Assembly: GCF_028356935.1 (NCBI RefSeq)
Contig: NZ_CP102798.1
Location: 558,001-622,000 of the forward strand
DNA length: 64,000 nucleotides
Source of the DNA: Lysinibacillus sp. OF-1
GTDB lineage: Bacteria; Bacillota; Bacilli; Bacillales_A; Planococcaceae
Reading direction: 5' to 3'
This document shows, piece after piece, positions 1-8,123 of the stretch. Positions within the stretch are counted from its first letter, which is position 1, and each line of letters starts with the position of its first letter. Both the position numbers and the translations under genes were made by a program. The notes under the pieces were generated by a model that worked only from the letters and a program-made list of their open reading frames with translations, ran no database searches and was not told the origin of the DNA.

Positions 1-302
1 ATCGCTCATCTACCAATCAACGAACCTTTTCAAAAAAAGAATTGGCGAAGCTCAAGCTTATTTTCAGAGGCAAGCGTTACGGGTTCTCACTAGAGGAAAT
101 CAAAGAGATGGTTTTACTTTTTGATTTTGATCGCTCAGGTATTCAGCAATTAGAGCGGACAGTAGAGTATGGAGAACAAAAAATTCAAGAGATTGAGAGT
201 AAAATTGCTGAGCTGACGCAAATGAAACAGGAATTACAGCAAATGCAAGGCATGTTTAGTGAAAAATTAGCTACTTTAAAGGGAGAGATGCATGATGAAT
301 AG
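1..302 (+). CDS. MerR-family transcriptional regulator, 5' end outside window
   Basis: Only the C-terminal part is visible; the reading frame is open to the left edge, so the gene starts before base 1. The visible residues include the end of the MerR winged helix (KLKLIFRGKRYGFSLEEIKE, a wing/helix typical of the family) and then a long amphipathic helix rich in Glu, Gln and Lys, which is the antiparallel dimerisation coiled coil of MerR proteins. There is no Cys-rich metal-binding tail. Its stop codon overlaps the start of the acyl-CoA synthetase gene, so it is probably the first or an early gene of the fatty-acid operon and may control it. The ligand is unknown. Confidence 0.8.
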   Translation, partial: RSSTNQRTFSKKELAKLKLIFRGKRYGFSLEEIKEMVLLFDFDRSGIQQLERTVEYGEQKIQEIESKIAELTQMKQELQQMQGMFSEKLATLKGEMHDE

Positions 303-1797
303 TTCCAGTTTGTTAGCACGAAATGCCCGTAAGTATCCAAAAAATGAAGCCATTATTTGTCATGGCAGAAGAGTGACCTATCGTGATTTAGATGAACAAG
401 TAACACGTTTTAGTCATGCTTTGCTAGAGCAAGGAGTAAGTCAGGATGATAAGGTTTTAATCTTTATGCCGAACGTTTTAGAGTTTGTTGTAAGCTATTT
501 TGCTATTCAGCGTATCGGGGCAATCGTTGTTCCAGTCAATGCGAAATTTACATTGCAGGAAGTAGAGTATGTGGCACAGCATGCCGAAGCGAAGGCGATT
601 GTTGTTCATGAGGCGATTTTTGCCGCAGTGGAACAGCTAGCTGCTGTACCATTAAAAATTAAAACCGGCCAAGAAAAAGCAGGTTGGCAGCATTACGAAA
701 CAATGCTTCAAAATGCGAGCACACAAACAATTGATTGCCAGCTACAAGAAGATGACCCTTCGACTATTTTGTATACATCTGGTACGACAGGAAAACCAAA
801 GGGTGTGTTATTTAGCTACCGTAATATTTTAACAGTGGCACAAATGATTGCTGTTGAAATGGAAGTGAAACCTGAAAGCCGTATATTGCTCATGATGCCA
901 TTAACTCATTCAGCACCATTGCATTTATTTTTAATGGCGGGCGTATTTGTAGGGTCAACAAGCGTATTAACACCAACCTTTACACCAGACCTTTTTATCG
1001 ATGCCATTGAGCAGGAAAAAACGACGCATTTCTTTGGAGCGCCTGTTGCTTATTTATTAACGGCTCAGATGCCGAAGCTACAAACGGCTGATTTGTCTTC
1101 CATGAAGTGGTGGGTATATGGTGGAGCACCATTATCTCAAAATGAGGTTCGCTTCATTCAACAGGCATTCCGAACAACTAATTTAACCTGTGTTTATGGA
1201 TTAACAGAGGCGGGTCCGAGTGGCTCACTGTTATTTGGCAAGGAGCATGAAACGAAGGCTGGGAGTATTGGCCAACGGGCGCCACTTGGCACAGAGCTTC
1301 GTATTGTCAATGACAATGGAGAAGATGTAAATGTGGGCGAAGTAGGAGAAATTGTCTTATTTGGTGAGGGTAATATGCTTGGCTACTTCAAGGATGAAAT
1401 AGCAACCAAGGCTGCTTACATTGATGGGTGGTTAAAAACAGGAGATCTGGCTCGGATGGATGAGGACGGCTTTATTTGGATTGTGGATCGCAAAAAAGAT
1501 GTCATTATTTCAGGTGGTGTCAATATTTATCCGAAGGAAATTGAAGATTGCCTATTAAGCTTTGAAGGGATATTTGAAGTTGCTGTCATTGGTATACCAC
1601 ATCCGCAATGGGGGGAAACCGTGAAGGCTGTATATGCTACGAAACAAGACATAGATGAGGATGCATTGAAAGCTTATTTAGAGGAACGGCTTGCGAAGTA
1701 TAAACTACCACGTATTTTCGAAAAAGTGGAAGCGCTACCACGCAATGCTTCAGGCAAAATTTTAAAACAATCCTTGAAAGGACAAGAGGTGAGATAG
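292..1797 (+). CDS. Acyl-CoA synthetase (AMP-binding, long-chain-fatty-acid--CoA ligase type)
   Basis: This 501-residue ANL-superfamily adenylating enzyme activates a carboxylic acid to acyl-AMP and then acyl-CoA. The P-loop-like motif YTSGTTGKPKG lies near residues 160-171, YGLTEAGPSG near 303, the hinge motif GWLKTGD followed by DRKKDVIISGG near 383-405, and the C-terminal catalytic lysine in NASGKIL near 490. Length is normal for the family. It starts with ATGATG inside the end of the MerR gene (different frame) behind GGGAGAG, so it is translationally coupled. It is followed after 1 base by an acyl-CoA dehydrogenase, which suggests joint activation and oxidation of a fatty or branched acid. 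Substrate chain length cannot be read from the sequence. Confidence 0.88.
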   Translation: MMNSSSLLARNARKYPKNEAIICHGRRVTYRDLDEQVTRFSHALLEQGVSQDDKVLIFMPNVLEFVVSYFAIQRIGAIVVPVNAKFTLQEVEYVAQHAEAKAIVVHEAIFAAVEQLAAVPLKIKTGQEKAGWQHYETMLQNASTQTIDCQLQEDDPSTILYTSGTTGKPKGVLFSYRNILTVAQMIAVEMEVKPESRILLMMPLTHSAPLHLFLMAGVFVGSTSVLTPTFTPDLFIDAIEQEKTTHFFGAPVAYLLTAQMPKLQTADLSSMKWWVYGGAPLSQNEVRFIQQAFRTTNLTCVYGLTEAGPSGSLLFGKEHETKAGSIGQRAPLGTELRIVNDNGEDVNVGEVGEIVLFGEGNMLGYFKDEIATKAAYIDGWLKTGDLARMDEDGFIWIVDRKKDVIISGGVNIYPKEIEDCLLSFEGIFEVAVIGIPHPQWGETVKAVYATKQDIDEDALKAYLEERLAKYKLPRIFEKVEALPRNASGKILKQSLKGQEVR

Positions 1798-1798
1798 C

Positions 1799-3466
1799 AT
1801 GAAGGTTTTACAGCAGGAAGAAATGCGTGCAACAAACTTTTTTACAGAGGAAGAAACGCTTCAAAAAGTGTTAGAAATGATGTTAGATAAAGAGTTTTTA
1901 TCTTATGCACACAGAGAACTGACAGATTTCGGTGAGTTATGTGCAGGTGATATTGACGTAAGGGCAAAACATACTGATCGGCAGGGAGAGCCCCGCCTTG
2001 AACGGTATAATGCTTATGGAGAAGAGGTATCAGAGGTTTGGGTGAATGACGGTTACAAAAAAACAATTGAAGAGACATATAATACGGGAATTGTTGGCTA
2101 CGTGCACAAAGAAATTCCACAGTTAGGTCACAAAGGGAATTATGTCTATAGCTTTGCACAAGGTTATTTACTATCTCATGCAGAGCCCGGTTTTTATTGT
2201 CCCGTGACTTTGACGATGGCTACGGCTTATCTATTAGATCATTATGCTGATGAGGATGTAAAGCAGCGTTTCTTGCCACATGTTTGTGCAACAGGAGAGA
2301 CGGAGCTATACGAAGGGGCAACATTTTTAACAGAACGTCAAGGAGGGTCAGACGTTGGGGCAAATGTTGTGGAGGCCAGAAAAGTAGGCAATGAGTACCG
2401 TCTCTATGGAGAAAAATACTTCGCATCCAATGTAGGTATGTGTGGCGTAGCAATGGTGTTGGCACGTTTAGAAGGCGCACAAGCAGGCTCTAAAGGGTTA
2501 ACGTTATTTGCAGTTCCATGGAATAATGAAGATGGTACGGCCAATCATCTTCGTATTCGTCGATTGAAAGATAAATTAGGCGTTCGAGCAGTCCCATCGG
2601 GCGAGGTAGAGTTTGATGGTGCCCTTGCTTATATTGTAGGGGAACAAAATAAAGGGATTTATTACATGCTAGAAGCACTAAATCTTTCGAGAATTTGTAA
2701 TGCAGTCGCATCGATTGGTATTATGCGTCGAGGCTTTTTAGAGGCAAAGCATTATGTGACCAATCGATATGCATTTGGCAAGCCCTTAACACAATACCCA
2801 ATGATCCAGGATACATTAGGGAAGTTTGCTGCTAAGCTGCATGTGGAAGTAGCGACAGTATTTGATCTTATTCAATTATACGATAAAGTGACAAGTGGGC
2901 AGGGAACACAACAAGATCTCATTATGAATCGTTTATATATTGCCATTATGAAAAAGGAAACGGCAGAGCAAGCCGTTCATTATGCTAGTGAAGCGATTGA
3001 ATTACATGGTGGTAATGGCTATATTGAAGACTTTGTGACACCACGCTTACTAAGGGATGCACAAGTATTGACGGTATGGGAGGGAACGGCAAATATTTTG
3101 GCTTTAGAACTTATTCGTTTAGTGGATAAATTCCATGCACATGAACTGTTTGTCCGTGAAATGGAGACAAGGCTAGAGAAGCTAGCGGATAGTCCACTAG
3201 TGCAAATTGTGGAAGAGCAGTTGGTAAATCTTGCGGCTACATTACAAATTTTTAGCGCTTTAGATGAAGCAACTAAAACTTTTGAAGCAAAAGATATAGC
3301 GAAAAAGATGGCCCATCTTTATGAAAGTGTTGTAGCGGTGGAATGGGCACTAAAATTTGGCGGGAAGTACGAAAAGCTAGCGGATATCTATTTAGAGCAA
3401 ACGTGGTCATTGCGACAAATAGGTGCACAAATGAAAACCGTACAATATTTTTCTGAAATTGTATAA
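1799..3466 (+). CDS. Acyl-CoA dehydrogenase, AidB-like large type
   Basis: This 555-residue FAD-dependent acyl-CoA dehydrogenase is longer than the usual ~380 residues, as in the AidB/DUF1974-like branch. Family motifs are visible: the FAD/substrate motif FLTERQGGSDVGAN near residue 176, GEKYFASN near 204, and the C-terminal signature ELHGGNGYIEDFVTPRLLRD with VWEGTANI near 400-435. It begins 1 base after the synthetase stop and the pair ends at a terminator at 3472-3508. The predicted role is the first dehydrogenation of the acyl-CoA made by its neighbour, although AidB-like members can have other substrates. Confidence 0.85.
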   Translation: MKVLQQEEMRATNFFTEEETLQKVLEMMLDKEFLSYAHRELTDFGELCAGDIDVRAKHTDRQGEPRLERYNAYGEEVSEVWVNDGYKKTIEETYNTGIVGYVHKEIPQLGHKGNYVYSFAQGYLLSHAEPGFYCPVTLTMATAYLLDHYADEDVKQRFLPHVCATGETELYEGATFLTERQGGSDVGANVVEARKVGNEYRLYGEKYFASNVGMCGVAMVLARLEGAQAGSKGLTLFAVPWNNEDGTANHLRIRRLKDKLGVRAVPSGEVEFDGALAYIVGEQNKGIYYMLEALNLSRICNAVASIGIMRRGFLEAKHYVTNRYAFGKPLTQYPMIQDTLGKFAAKLHVEVATVFDLIQLYDKVTSGQGTQQDLIMNRLYIAIMKKETAEQAVHYASEAIELHGGNGYIEDFVTPRLLRDAQVLTVWEGTANILALELIRLVDKFHAHELFVREMETRLEKLADSPLVQIVEEQLVNLAATLQIFSALDEATKTFEAKDIAKKMAHLYESVVAVEWALKFGGKYEKLADIYLEQTWSLRQIGAQMKTVQYFSEIV

Positions 3467-3471
3467 TTGCC

Positions 3472-3508
3472 AAGGAGTCGTCTGGAATGGAGGCGACTTC
3501 TTTTATTT
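3472..3508 (+). terminator. Rho-independent terminator of the acyl-CoA synthetase/dehydrogenase operon
   Basis: AAGGAGTCG at 3472-3480 pairs with CGACTTCTT at 3494-3502 (one G-U pair), followed by TTTATTTTC. The stem closely resembles the terminator at 52410-52456. Confidence 0.75.
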
Positions 3509-3534
3509 TCATGTATAATGAAATCAACTGAATA

Positions 3535-3715
3535 TTATAAAGGTTCTTTACTTAAGTAAAGTGAAAAGGGAAGTCGGTGTAATTCCGATGCGGTCCCGCC
3601 ACTGTAAGTGTGAGTTTTTTCAAATAATGCCACTGAAGATTTCGGGAAGGCTTGAAAAACGCAATAAGCACGAGCCAGGAGACCTGCCTTTATAGTATAG
3701 ACATGACAGCCTACG
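3535..3715 (+). ncRNA. Cobalamin (B12) riboswitch
   Basis: The leader contains the conserved core blocks of the adenosylcobalamin riboswitch class: GGGAAGTCGGTGTAATTCC with GATGCGGTCCCGCCACTGT (3568-3604), and the B12 box AGCCAGGAGACCTGCC at 3673-3688. The RNA is expected to bind cobalamin and repress the downstream btuFCD-cbiZ-pduO operon. A strong intrinsic terminator at 3760-3795 lies between aptamer and btuF, which points to transcriptional termination as the output. Boundaries are approximate. Confidence 0.95.
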
Positions 3716-3759
3716 AGGATAGGGTGGTGGATTTTGTATCAGTTTTTTGGTGCGATTTT

Positions 3760-3795
3760 GACCCCTCATCATTCGAAGATGAGGGGTCTTATTTT
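3760..3795 (+). terminator. Terminator, expression platform of the cobalamin riboswitch
   Basis: A perfect 11-bp stem (GACCCCTCATC at 3760-3770, GATGAGGGGTC at 3778-3788, 7-base loop) is followed by TTATTTT. It sits between the B12 box and the btuF ribosome binding site, so ligand-controlled termination is the likely mechanism. Confidence 0.88.
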
Positions 3796-3850
3796 GATGG
3801 AGAAAATATTTCTAACCAATTGACGCACGGATCAACAAAGGAGGATTCAC

Positions 3851-4822
3851 ATGAAGAAATTTTGGAAAATAGGATTATCAGCATTTTTAGCAGTAGGTTT
3901 GTTAGCAGCATGCGGGCAAGAAGCCAAAAATGACAAGCCAGTAGCTACGGAGCAGCAAACACAGCAAGAGACTCCACAGGTGGATGAAGCAACATTCCCA
4001 ATGACCATAACAGATGCCATTGGCAAGGATGTTACACTTGAAGCACCGCCTGAAAAAATTGTTTCTCTTATTCCAAGTAACACAGAGATATTATTTGAAC
4101 TTGGTTTAAATGATGAAATAGTTGGGGTGACAGACAATGATGATTATCCACCAGAAGTCGCTGAAAAGGATAAAGTTGGGGGCATGGAGTACAATATTGA
4201 AAAAATTATTGCCTTAAAGCCAGATATCGTGTTTTCGCATGAATCTAGCATGTCCCTTTCAGAAGCGGCGATTGAACAGCTTGAGTCAGCAGGTTTGAAA
4301 GTGTTTGTCGTAAAAAATGCACAAGACTTTAATGAAACTTACACAACGATTGAGCTACTTGGTCGTGCAACAGGGAAATTACCAGAGGCTGAAAAAATCA
4401 TTGCTAATATGAAGGAAAAAGTGGAAGATGTCCTGACAAAAGTAAAGGATGTCGAACCCAAAAAAGTGCTAGTCGAAGCATCGGATGAACCTACTATTTA
4501 TACGGCGGGTAATGGCACATTTATGAATGCTATGCTGGAGATGATTCATGCAGAAAACGTAGCGGCAGATGCGAAGGATTGGTATGAAATTAGTTCAGAA
4601 CAAATTATTGCGAAAAACCCAGATGTCATCGTTGTGACATATCATTATGTACCAGATATTTTAACAAAAATACCACAACGTGCTGGTTTCGATACTGTTA
4701 ATGCCGTGAAAAATAAGGCAATCGTTCAAGTAGATGAAAGCACAACAAGTCGTCAAGGTCCCCGTTTAGGAGAAGGTCTTGAAGAATTAGCAAAAGCTAT
4801 TTATCCAGAGGTATTTAAGTGA
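3851..4822 (+). CDS. btuF: Cobalamin ABC transporter substrate-binding lipoprotein BtuF
   Basis: This 323-residue extracellular binding protein of the BtuF/FhuD fold is anchored as a lipoprotein. The signal peptide (MKKFWKIGLSAFLAVGLLAAC) has the lipobox LAAC with Cys21, followed by a charged linker. The mature part begins the classic periplasmic-binding domain (FPMTITDAIGKDVTLEAPPEKIVSLIPSNTEI), with the central helix and the C-terminal lobe (ISSEQIIAKNPDVIVVTYHY). The cobalamin call rests on the riboswitch just upstream and on cbiZ and pduO downstream; the fold alone would also fit a siderophore receptor. ATG follows GGAGG (3840-3844). The stop overlaps the btuC start by 4 bases. Confidence 0.9.
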   Translation: MKKFWKIGLSAFLAVGLLAACGQEAKNDKPVATEQQTQQETPQVDEATFPMTITDAIGKDVTLEAPPEKIVSLIPSNTEILFELGLNDEIVGVTDNDDYPPEVAEKDKVGGMEYNIEKIIALKPDIVFSHESSMSLSEAAIEQLESAGLKVFVVKNAQDFNETYTTIELLGRATGKLPEAEKIIANMKEKVEDVLTKVKDVEPKKVLVEASDEPTIYTAGNGTFMNAMLEMIHAENVAADAKDWYEISSEQIIAKNPDVIVVTYHYVPDILTKIPQRAGFDTVNAVKNKAIVQVDESTTSRQGPRLGEGLEELAKAIYPEVFK

Positions 4823-5820
4823 AAAAAATAGCACTAGCCTATGTACTAACATGTACGCTTCTTGTCATTAGTATCTGGTGTGGCGTAGCAATAGGCTCAG
4901 TTCATATTCCGTTAGAAGTTTTATGGAATCAAGCAGTTGATGAAACGGCTGCTAATATCTTTTGGAAAATCCGTCTGCCACGCGTGTTGTTAGCGGGACT
5001 AGTGGGAGCTTCTTTGGCCATTGCTGGAGCAGCTTTCCAAGGGTTGTTAAAAAATCCATTGGCAGATCCATATACATTAGGCGTTTCATCAGGGGCATCT
5101 GTTGGTGCTGTTATTACGATTTTTTTTAGTATATCTATACCGGTCGTAGGCTTGTATGCCCTACCCACTTTTAGTATGATAGGCGCAATCATCACGATGG
5201 TAGTGGTCATGAGCTTTGCTAGAATGGTAGACCGTTCATTGAAGATGGAAACGTTAATTTTAACAGGTGTTATTTTTAGCTCATTTCTAGGTTCTCTCAT
5301 TTCATTAATGATCGCTTTATCTGGAGAAGAGCTACGCCAAGTAATTGGCTGGTTACTAGGTTCTGTGTCAATGCGTGGATGGCCATATGTCCAAATGATC
5401 ACGCCATTTGTTATTGTTGGTTCCATTATGCTTTGGACGCAAAGACGAGAGCTAAATGTTTTGTTATATGGTGAAGAGCGCGCGAAGCATTTAGGTGTCA
5501 ATGTGAAACGTAGTAAGTATTTGATTTTAGCGGGTGGCTCCATGTTAACAGGAGCTGCTGTAGCGGTTTCTGGCACAATTGGCTTTGTAGGATTAGTTGT
5601 ACCGCATATGACAAGGATGATTTGGGGTTCTGACCACCGCCATTTATTGCCATTATCGTTTTTCAATGGCGCAACTTTACTCATTGTTTGCGATTTAGTA
5701 GCACGAACAATTATTGTGCCAAGAGAGCTACCTATTGGTGTTATTACGGCGTTTATTGGTGCACCTGTTTTCTCCTATATTTTTTATAAGCAACGAAGAA
5801 GTAAGGGGGTACGGGCATGA
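4819..5820 (+). CDS. btuC: Cobalamin ABC transporter permease BtuC (FecCD family)
   Basis: This 333-residue polytopic inner-membrane permease has about ten hydrophobic segments. FecCD-family landmarks are visible: IRLPRVLLAGLVGASLAIAG near residue 52, GLLKNPLADPYTLGVSSGA near 76, and GTIGFVGLVVPHMTRMIWG near 252-270, the coupling-helix region that contacts the ATPase. The GTG start (4819) overlaps the btuF stop as GTGA, and the stop overlaps the start of the ATPase gene, so the three transporter genes are translationally coupled. Cobalamin specificity is inferred from the riboswitch and neighbours. Confidence 0.9.
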   Translation: MKKIALAYVLTCTLLVISIWCGVAIGSVHIPLEVLWNQAVDETAANIFWKIRLPRVLLAGLVGASLAIAGAAFQGLLKNPLADPYTLGVSSGASVGAVITIFFSISIPVVGLYALPTFSMIGAIITMVVVMSFARMVDRSLKMETLILTGVIFSSFLGSLISLMIALSGEELRQVIGWLLGSVSMRGWPYVQMITPFVIVGSIMLWTQRRELNVLLYGEERAKHLGVNVKRSKYLILAGGSMLTGAAVAVSGTIGFVGLVVPHMTRMIWGSDHRHLLPLSFFNGATLLIVCDLVARTIIVPRELPIGVITAFIGAPVFSYIFYKQRRSKGVRA

Positions 5821-7277
5821 TTATTGTCGAACATCTATCAGGTGGTTATGAAGATGTACCAATCGTCAAGGACATTAGTTTTACTGTGGAAAAAGGGAAA
5901 ATTCTTGGTATTCTGGGACCGAATGGTAGTGGGAAATCCACATTATTAAAGGTAATGAGTGGGATATTACCAGCTACTGCTGGAACAATCACAATTGATG
6001 GACAAAATATCCTTTCTTATAATGCCCGTGCTTTGGCGCAAAAGATGGCTGTACTACCACAGCTTCATGCAAATGCTTTCTCAAACAGTGTAAGGGAGGC
6101 CATTTCACTAGGGCGCTACCCCCATCAAACAGGTTTTTTCTCAAGTTGGTCTGAACAGGATGAACAGGCTGTTCAGCATGCCATGCTGCAAACAGGTGTG
6201 AAACGCTATGAGCACACCCCGTTAGAATTTTTATCGGGTGGTGAACAACAAAGAGTATTTGTTGCCCAGGCATTAGCGCAAACAGCAGAAATTCTACTGC
6301 TGGATGAGCCAACCAATCATCTAGACATTGCACATCAACGGCAAATCTTAGATATGGTCAGGAAGGAAGCTGTGGAGTGTGGTTTAACGGTCGTTATGGT
6401 ACTACATGATATGAATTTAGCCTCTCTCTATTGTGATGAATTATTGCTTATGGAGGGTGGGCAAATGAGAGCACTTGGAGTACCGCATGAAGTATTAATA
6501 GCCTCCCAAATTGAAGAAGTTTATCAAGCACGAGTGGCTACATATGCCCATCCCGAAATACCAAAACCTCAAATTACAATGATGCCCGCAACAACTGATT
6601 ACCAGCAGCGAGCTGTCATCAAAAAAGAACATTTCATGATAACGGAACACTATATTCAACTTCAATCAGAGATTCCGTTAAAAACAGTGTCCTCTGCTGT
6701 TCATAACCCAGGTATTGGCTGGCATAATTGCTTGTTAAACCGCTCTGTACCTGGTGATTATGTGATAAGTGATGTAAAAAGAGAAGTTAGTGATTTTTTG
6801 CAAAGAGAGAATTTTTCCCCAACAAGTACTGTTGTGATGCTGACAGCAGTGCCAACAGCTCTTGTTGCCATCAATGAATTTTCAGCGCCTTTTGGCAGTA
6901 TGATAGTAGCTGTAACAGCTGGTGTGGGCAATGCGGTTGATGTATCACGTGTACACGAAAGACAGGATGATCCATATATTGGTACTATCAATACATGGAT
7001 CATAATCAATGGCTGTTTATCGGAGGAGGCATTTTTCCAGGCACTGATGACAGCTACAGAGGCGAAAACAAAAGCTTTGCAATCAGAAGATATTCGTGAC
7101 GAGCGTAGTGGAACTATTGCTACAGGAACTGCTACAGATAGTCTGTTAATTGCAGCAACTCAAAAAGGGGAAGAAATGCTGTATGGTGGCCCGATTACGG
7201 AAGTTGGTAAAATGATTGCCAAGGGTGTTTATGAAACAACAGTTCAGGCCATCAGAAATTATAAAAATCAGTTTTAG
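5817..7277 (+). CDS. btuD-cbiZ: Fusion of cobalamin ABC ATPase (BtuD) and adenosylcobinamide amidohydrolase (CbiZ)
   Basis: The 486-residue protein has two complete parts. Residues 1 to about 250 are an ABC ATPase: Walker A GPNGSGKST at 34-42, signature LSGGEQQRV near 139-147, Walker B LLLDEPTNHLD near 160, and the switch histidine in VLHDMN. Residues from about 275 to the end match CbiZ: TAGVGNA, GTINTWIIIN, TATEAKTKAL, SGTIATGTATDS and YGGPITEVGK. CbiZ hydrolyses the amide bond of adenosylcobinamide or pseudocobamides to give cobyric acid, the archaeal-type salvage route. The fusion places salvage at the cytoplasmic face of the importer. The frame is continuous with no sign of an assembly join. 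The downstream pduO starts 12 bases after the stop. Confidence 0.93.
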   Translation: MIIVEHLSGGYEDVPIVKDISFTVEKGKILGILGPNGSGKSTLLKVMSGILPATAGTITIDGQNILSYNARALAQKMAVLPQLHANAFSNSVREAISLGRYPHQTGFFSSWSEQDEQAVQHAMLQTGVKRYEHTPLEFLSGGEQQRVFVAQALAQTAEILLLDEPTNHLDIAHQRQILDMVRKEAVECGLTVVMVLHDMNLASLYCDELLLMEGGQMRALGVPHEVLIASQIEEVYQARVATYAHPEIPKPQITMMPATTDYQQRAVIKKEHFMITEHYIQLQSEIPLKTVSSAVHNPGIGWHNCLLNRSVPGDYVISDVKREVSDFLQRENFSPTSTVVMLTAVPTALVAINEFSAPFGSMIVAVTAGVGNAVDVSRVHERQDDPYIGTINTWIIINGCLSEEAFFQALMTATEAKTKALQSEDIRDERSGTIATGTATDSLLIAATQKGEEMLYGGPITEVGKMIAKGVYETTVQAIRNYKNQF

Positions 7278-7289
7278 GAGATGAGAGAA

Positions 7290-7853
7290 ATGAAGCTTTA
7301 CACGAAAACAGGCGATACGGGGAAAACAAGTCTAATTGGCGGACGCGTTGATAAAGATAGCTTACGTGTTGAAACATACGGGGCGATTGATGAATTAAAC
7401 TCTTTTATCGGGAAGGCAGTAAGTGAATTAGATCAAGCACTTTTTAAGGATATTTTAACAGATCTTGAAACAATTCAGCATGAACTATTCGATGCTGGTG
7501 GTGACCTTGCCAATGTGATGAAAGAACGCCACTATAAATTAACAGAGCAACCGATTGAAGTGCTGGAAGCTCGTATAGATGCTTTATCAGATGAGGCACC
7601 ACCATTACAACGTTTTATTTTACCAGGTGGCGCACCAGCAGCTGCAACTTTACACATTGCTCGTACAGTTGCACGACGAGCAGAGCGTGAAATGGTGACA
7701 CTTATGAAAGAAGTGGAGGACGTGCCGAAAGTTGTACAAAAATATTTAAATCGATTATCAGATTATTTATTTGCAGCCGCACGTGTTGTAAATGCTCGAT
7801 TAAACGTAGCAGATATTGAATACATTCGCAGTGGCAATGTCTTCAAAAAATAA
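7290..7853 (+). CDS. pduO: ATP:cob(I)alamin adenosyltransferase, PduO type
   Basis: This 187-residue trimeric corrinoid adenosyltransferase transfers the 5'-deoxyadenosyl group of ATP to cob(I)alamin, making the coenzyme needed by IcmF. The N-terminal ATP-binding motif KLYTKTGDTGKTSL is intact, as are VETYGAIDELNS and the C-terminal block RFILPGGAPAAATLHIARTVARRAER. The start was set at ATG 7290 because AGGAG (7276-7280) lies 9 bases upstream; the in-frame ATG at 7281 would directly abut the Shine-Dalgarno sequence. It is the last gene of the riboswitch-controlled operon and is followed by a terminator at 7916-7949. The B. subtilis homologue is YvqK. Confidence 0.93.
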   Translation: MKLYTKTGDTGKTSLIGGRVDKDSLRVETYGAIDELNSFIGKAVSELDQALFKDILTDLETIQHELFDAGGDLANVMKERHYKLTEQPIEVLEARIDALSDEAPPLQRFILPGGAPAAATLHIARTVARRAEREMVTLMKEVEDVPKVVQKYLNRLSDYLFAAARVVNARLNVADIEYIRSGNVFKK

Positions 7854-7915
7854 ACTTGTTATGTGAATGTCGCAGCTTTTATTAATTAAATTTTAAAAAG
7901 GAAAAGTAAAAAAAT

Positions 7916-7949
7916 GCTACTTTGAATAAATTTCAGGGTGGCTTTTTTT
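7916..7949 (+). terminator. Terminator of the btu/cbiZ/pduO operon
   Basis: GCTACTTTGAA (7916-7926) can pair with TTCAGGGTGGC (7932-7942) through 11 pairs including three G-U pairs, loop TAAAT, then seven T residues. Confidence 0.7.
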
Positions 7950-7998
7950 CTTGTAAAGTGTAAGAATATAAAATTATCAGAAATATTTCCGTTTTATG

Positions 7999-8028
7999 TT
8001 GACTGAATGCTCACTCATTTATTAGAAT
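7999..8028 (+). promoter_or_regulatory. fadF promoter with embedded FadR-like operator
   Basis: TTGACT (7999-8004), an 18-base spacer and TAGAAT (8023-8028) form a sigma-A promoter. The spacer holds TGAATGCTCACTCATTTA (8004-8021), which matches 14 of 18 positions of the B. subtilis FadR consensus as I recall it (TGAATGAMTANTCATTCA). Repressor binding there would block RNA polymerase, so fadF is predicted to be induced by long-chain acyl-CoA. A second site with the same core lies at 10489-10504. Confidence 0.75.
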
Positions 8029-8123
8029 AGGAATATATTGATATAGTGACGCACATTTCCGTATGAACTAGCAAATTTGCCGCAAAGAGAGAAAATTACG
8101 ACAAACTAAAGGGGGGACCAACC

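Noticed and set aside
3652..3933. Open frame of 93 codons across the cobalamin riboswitch
   Set aside because: It lies on the aptamer and terminator and overlaps btuF in another frame; structure explains the sequence better.
4929..5684. 251-codon minus-strand frame opposite btuC
   Set aside because: Complete overlap with a clear FecCD permease; composition is that of a reverse shadow and no start signal was seen.
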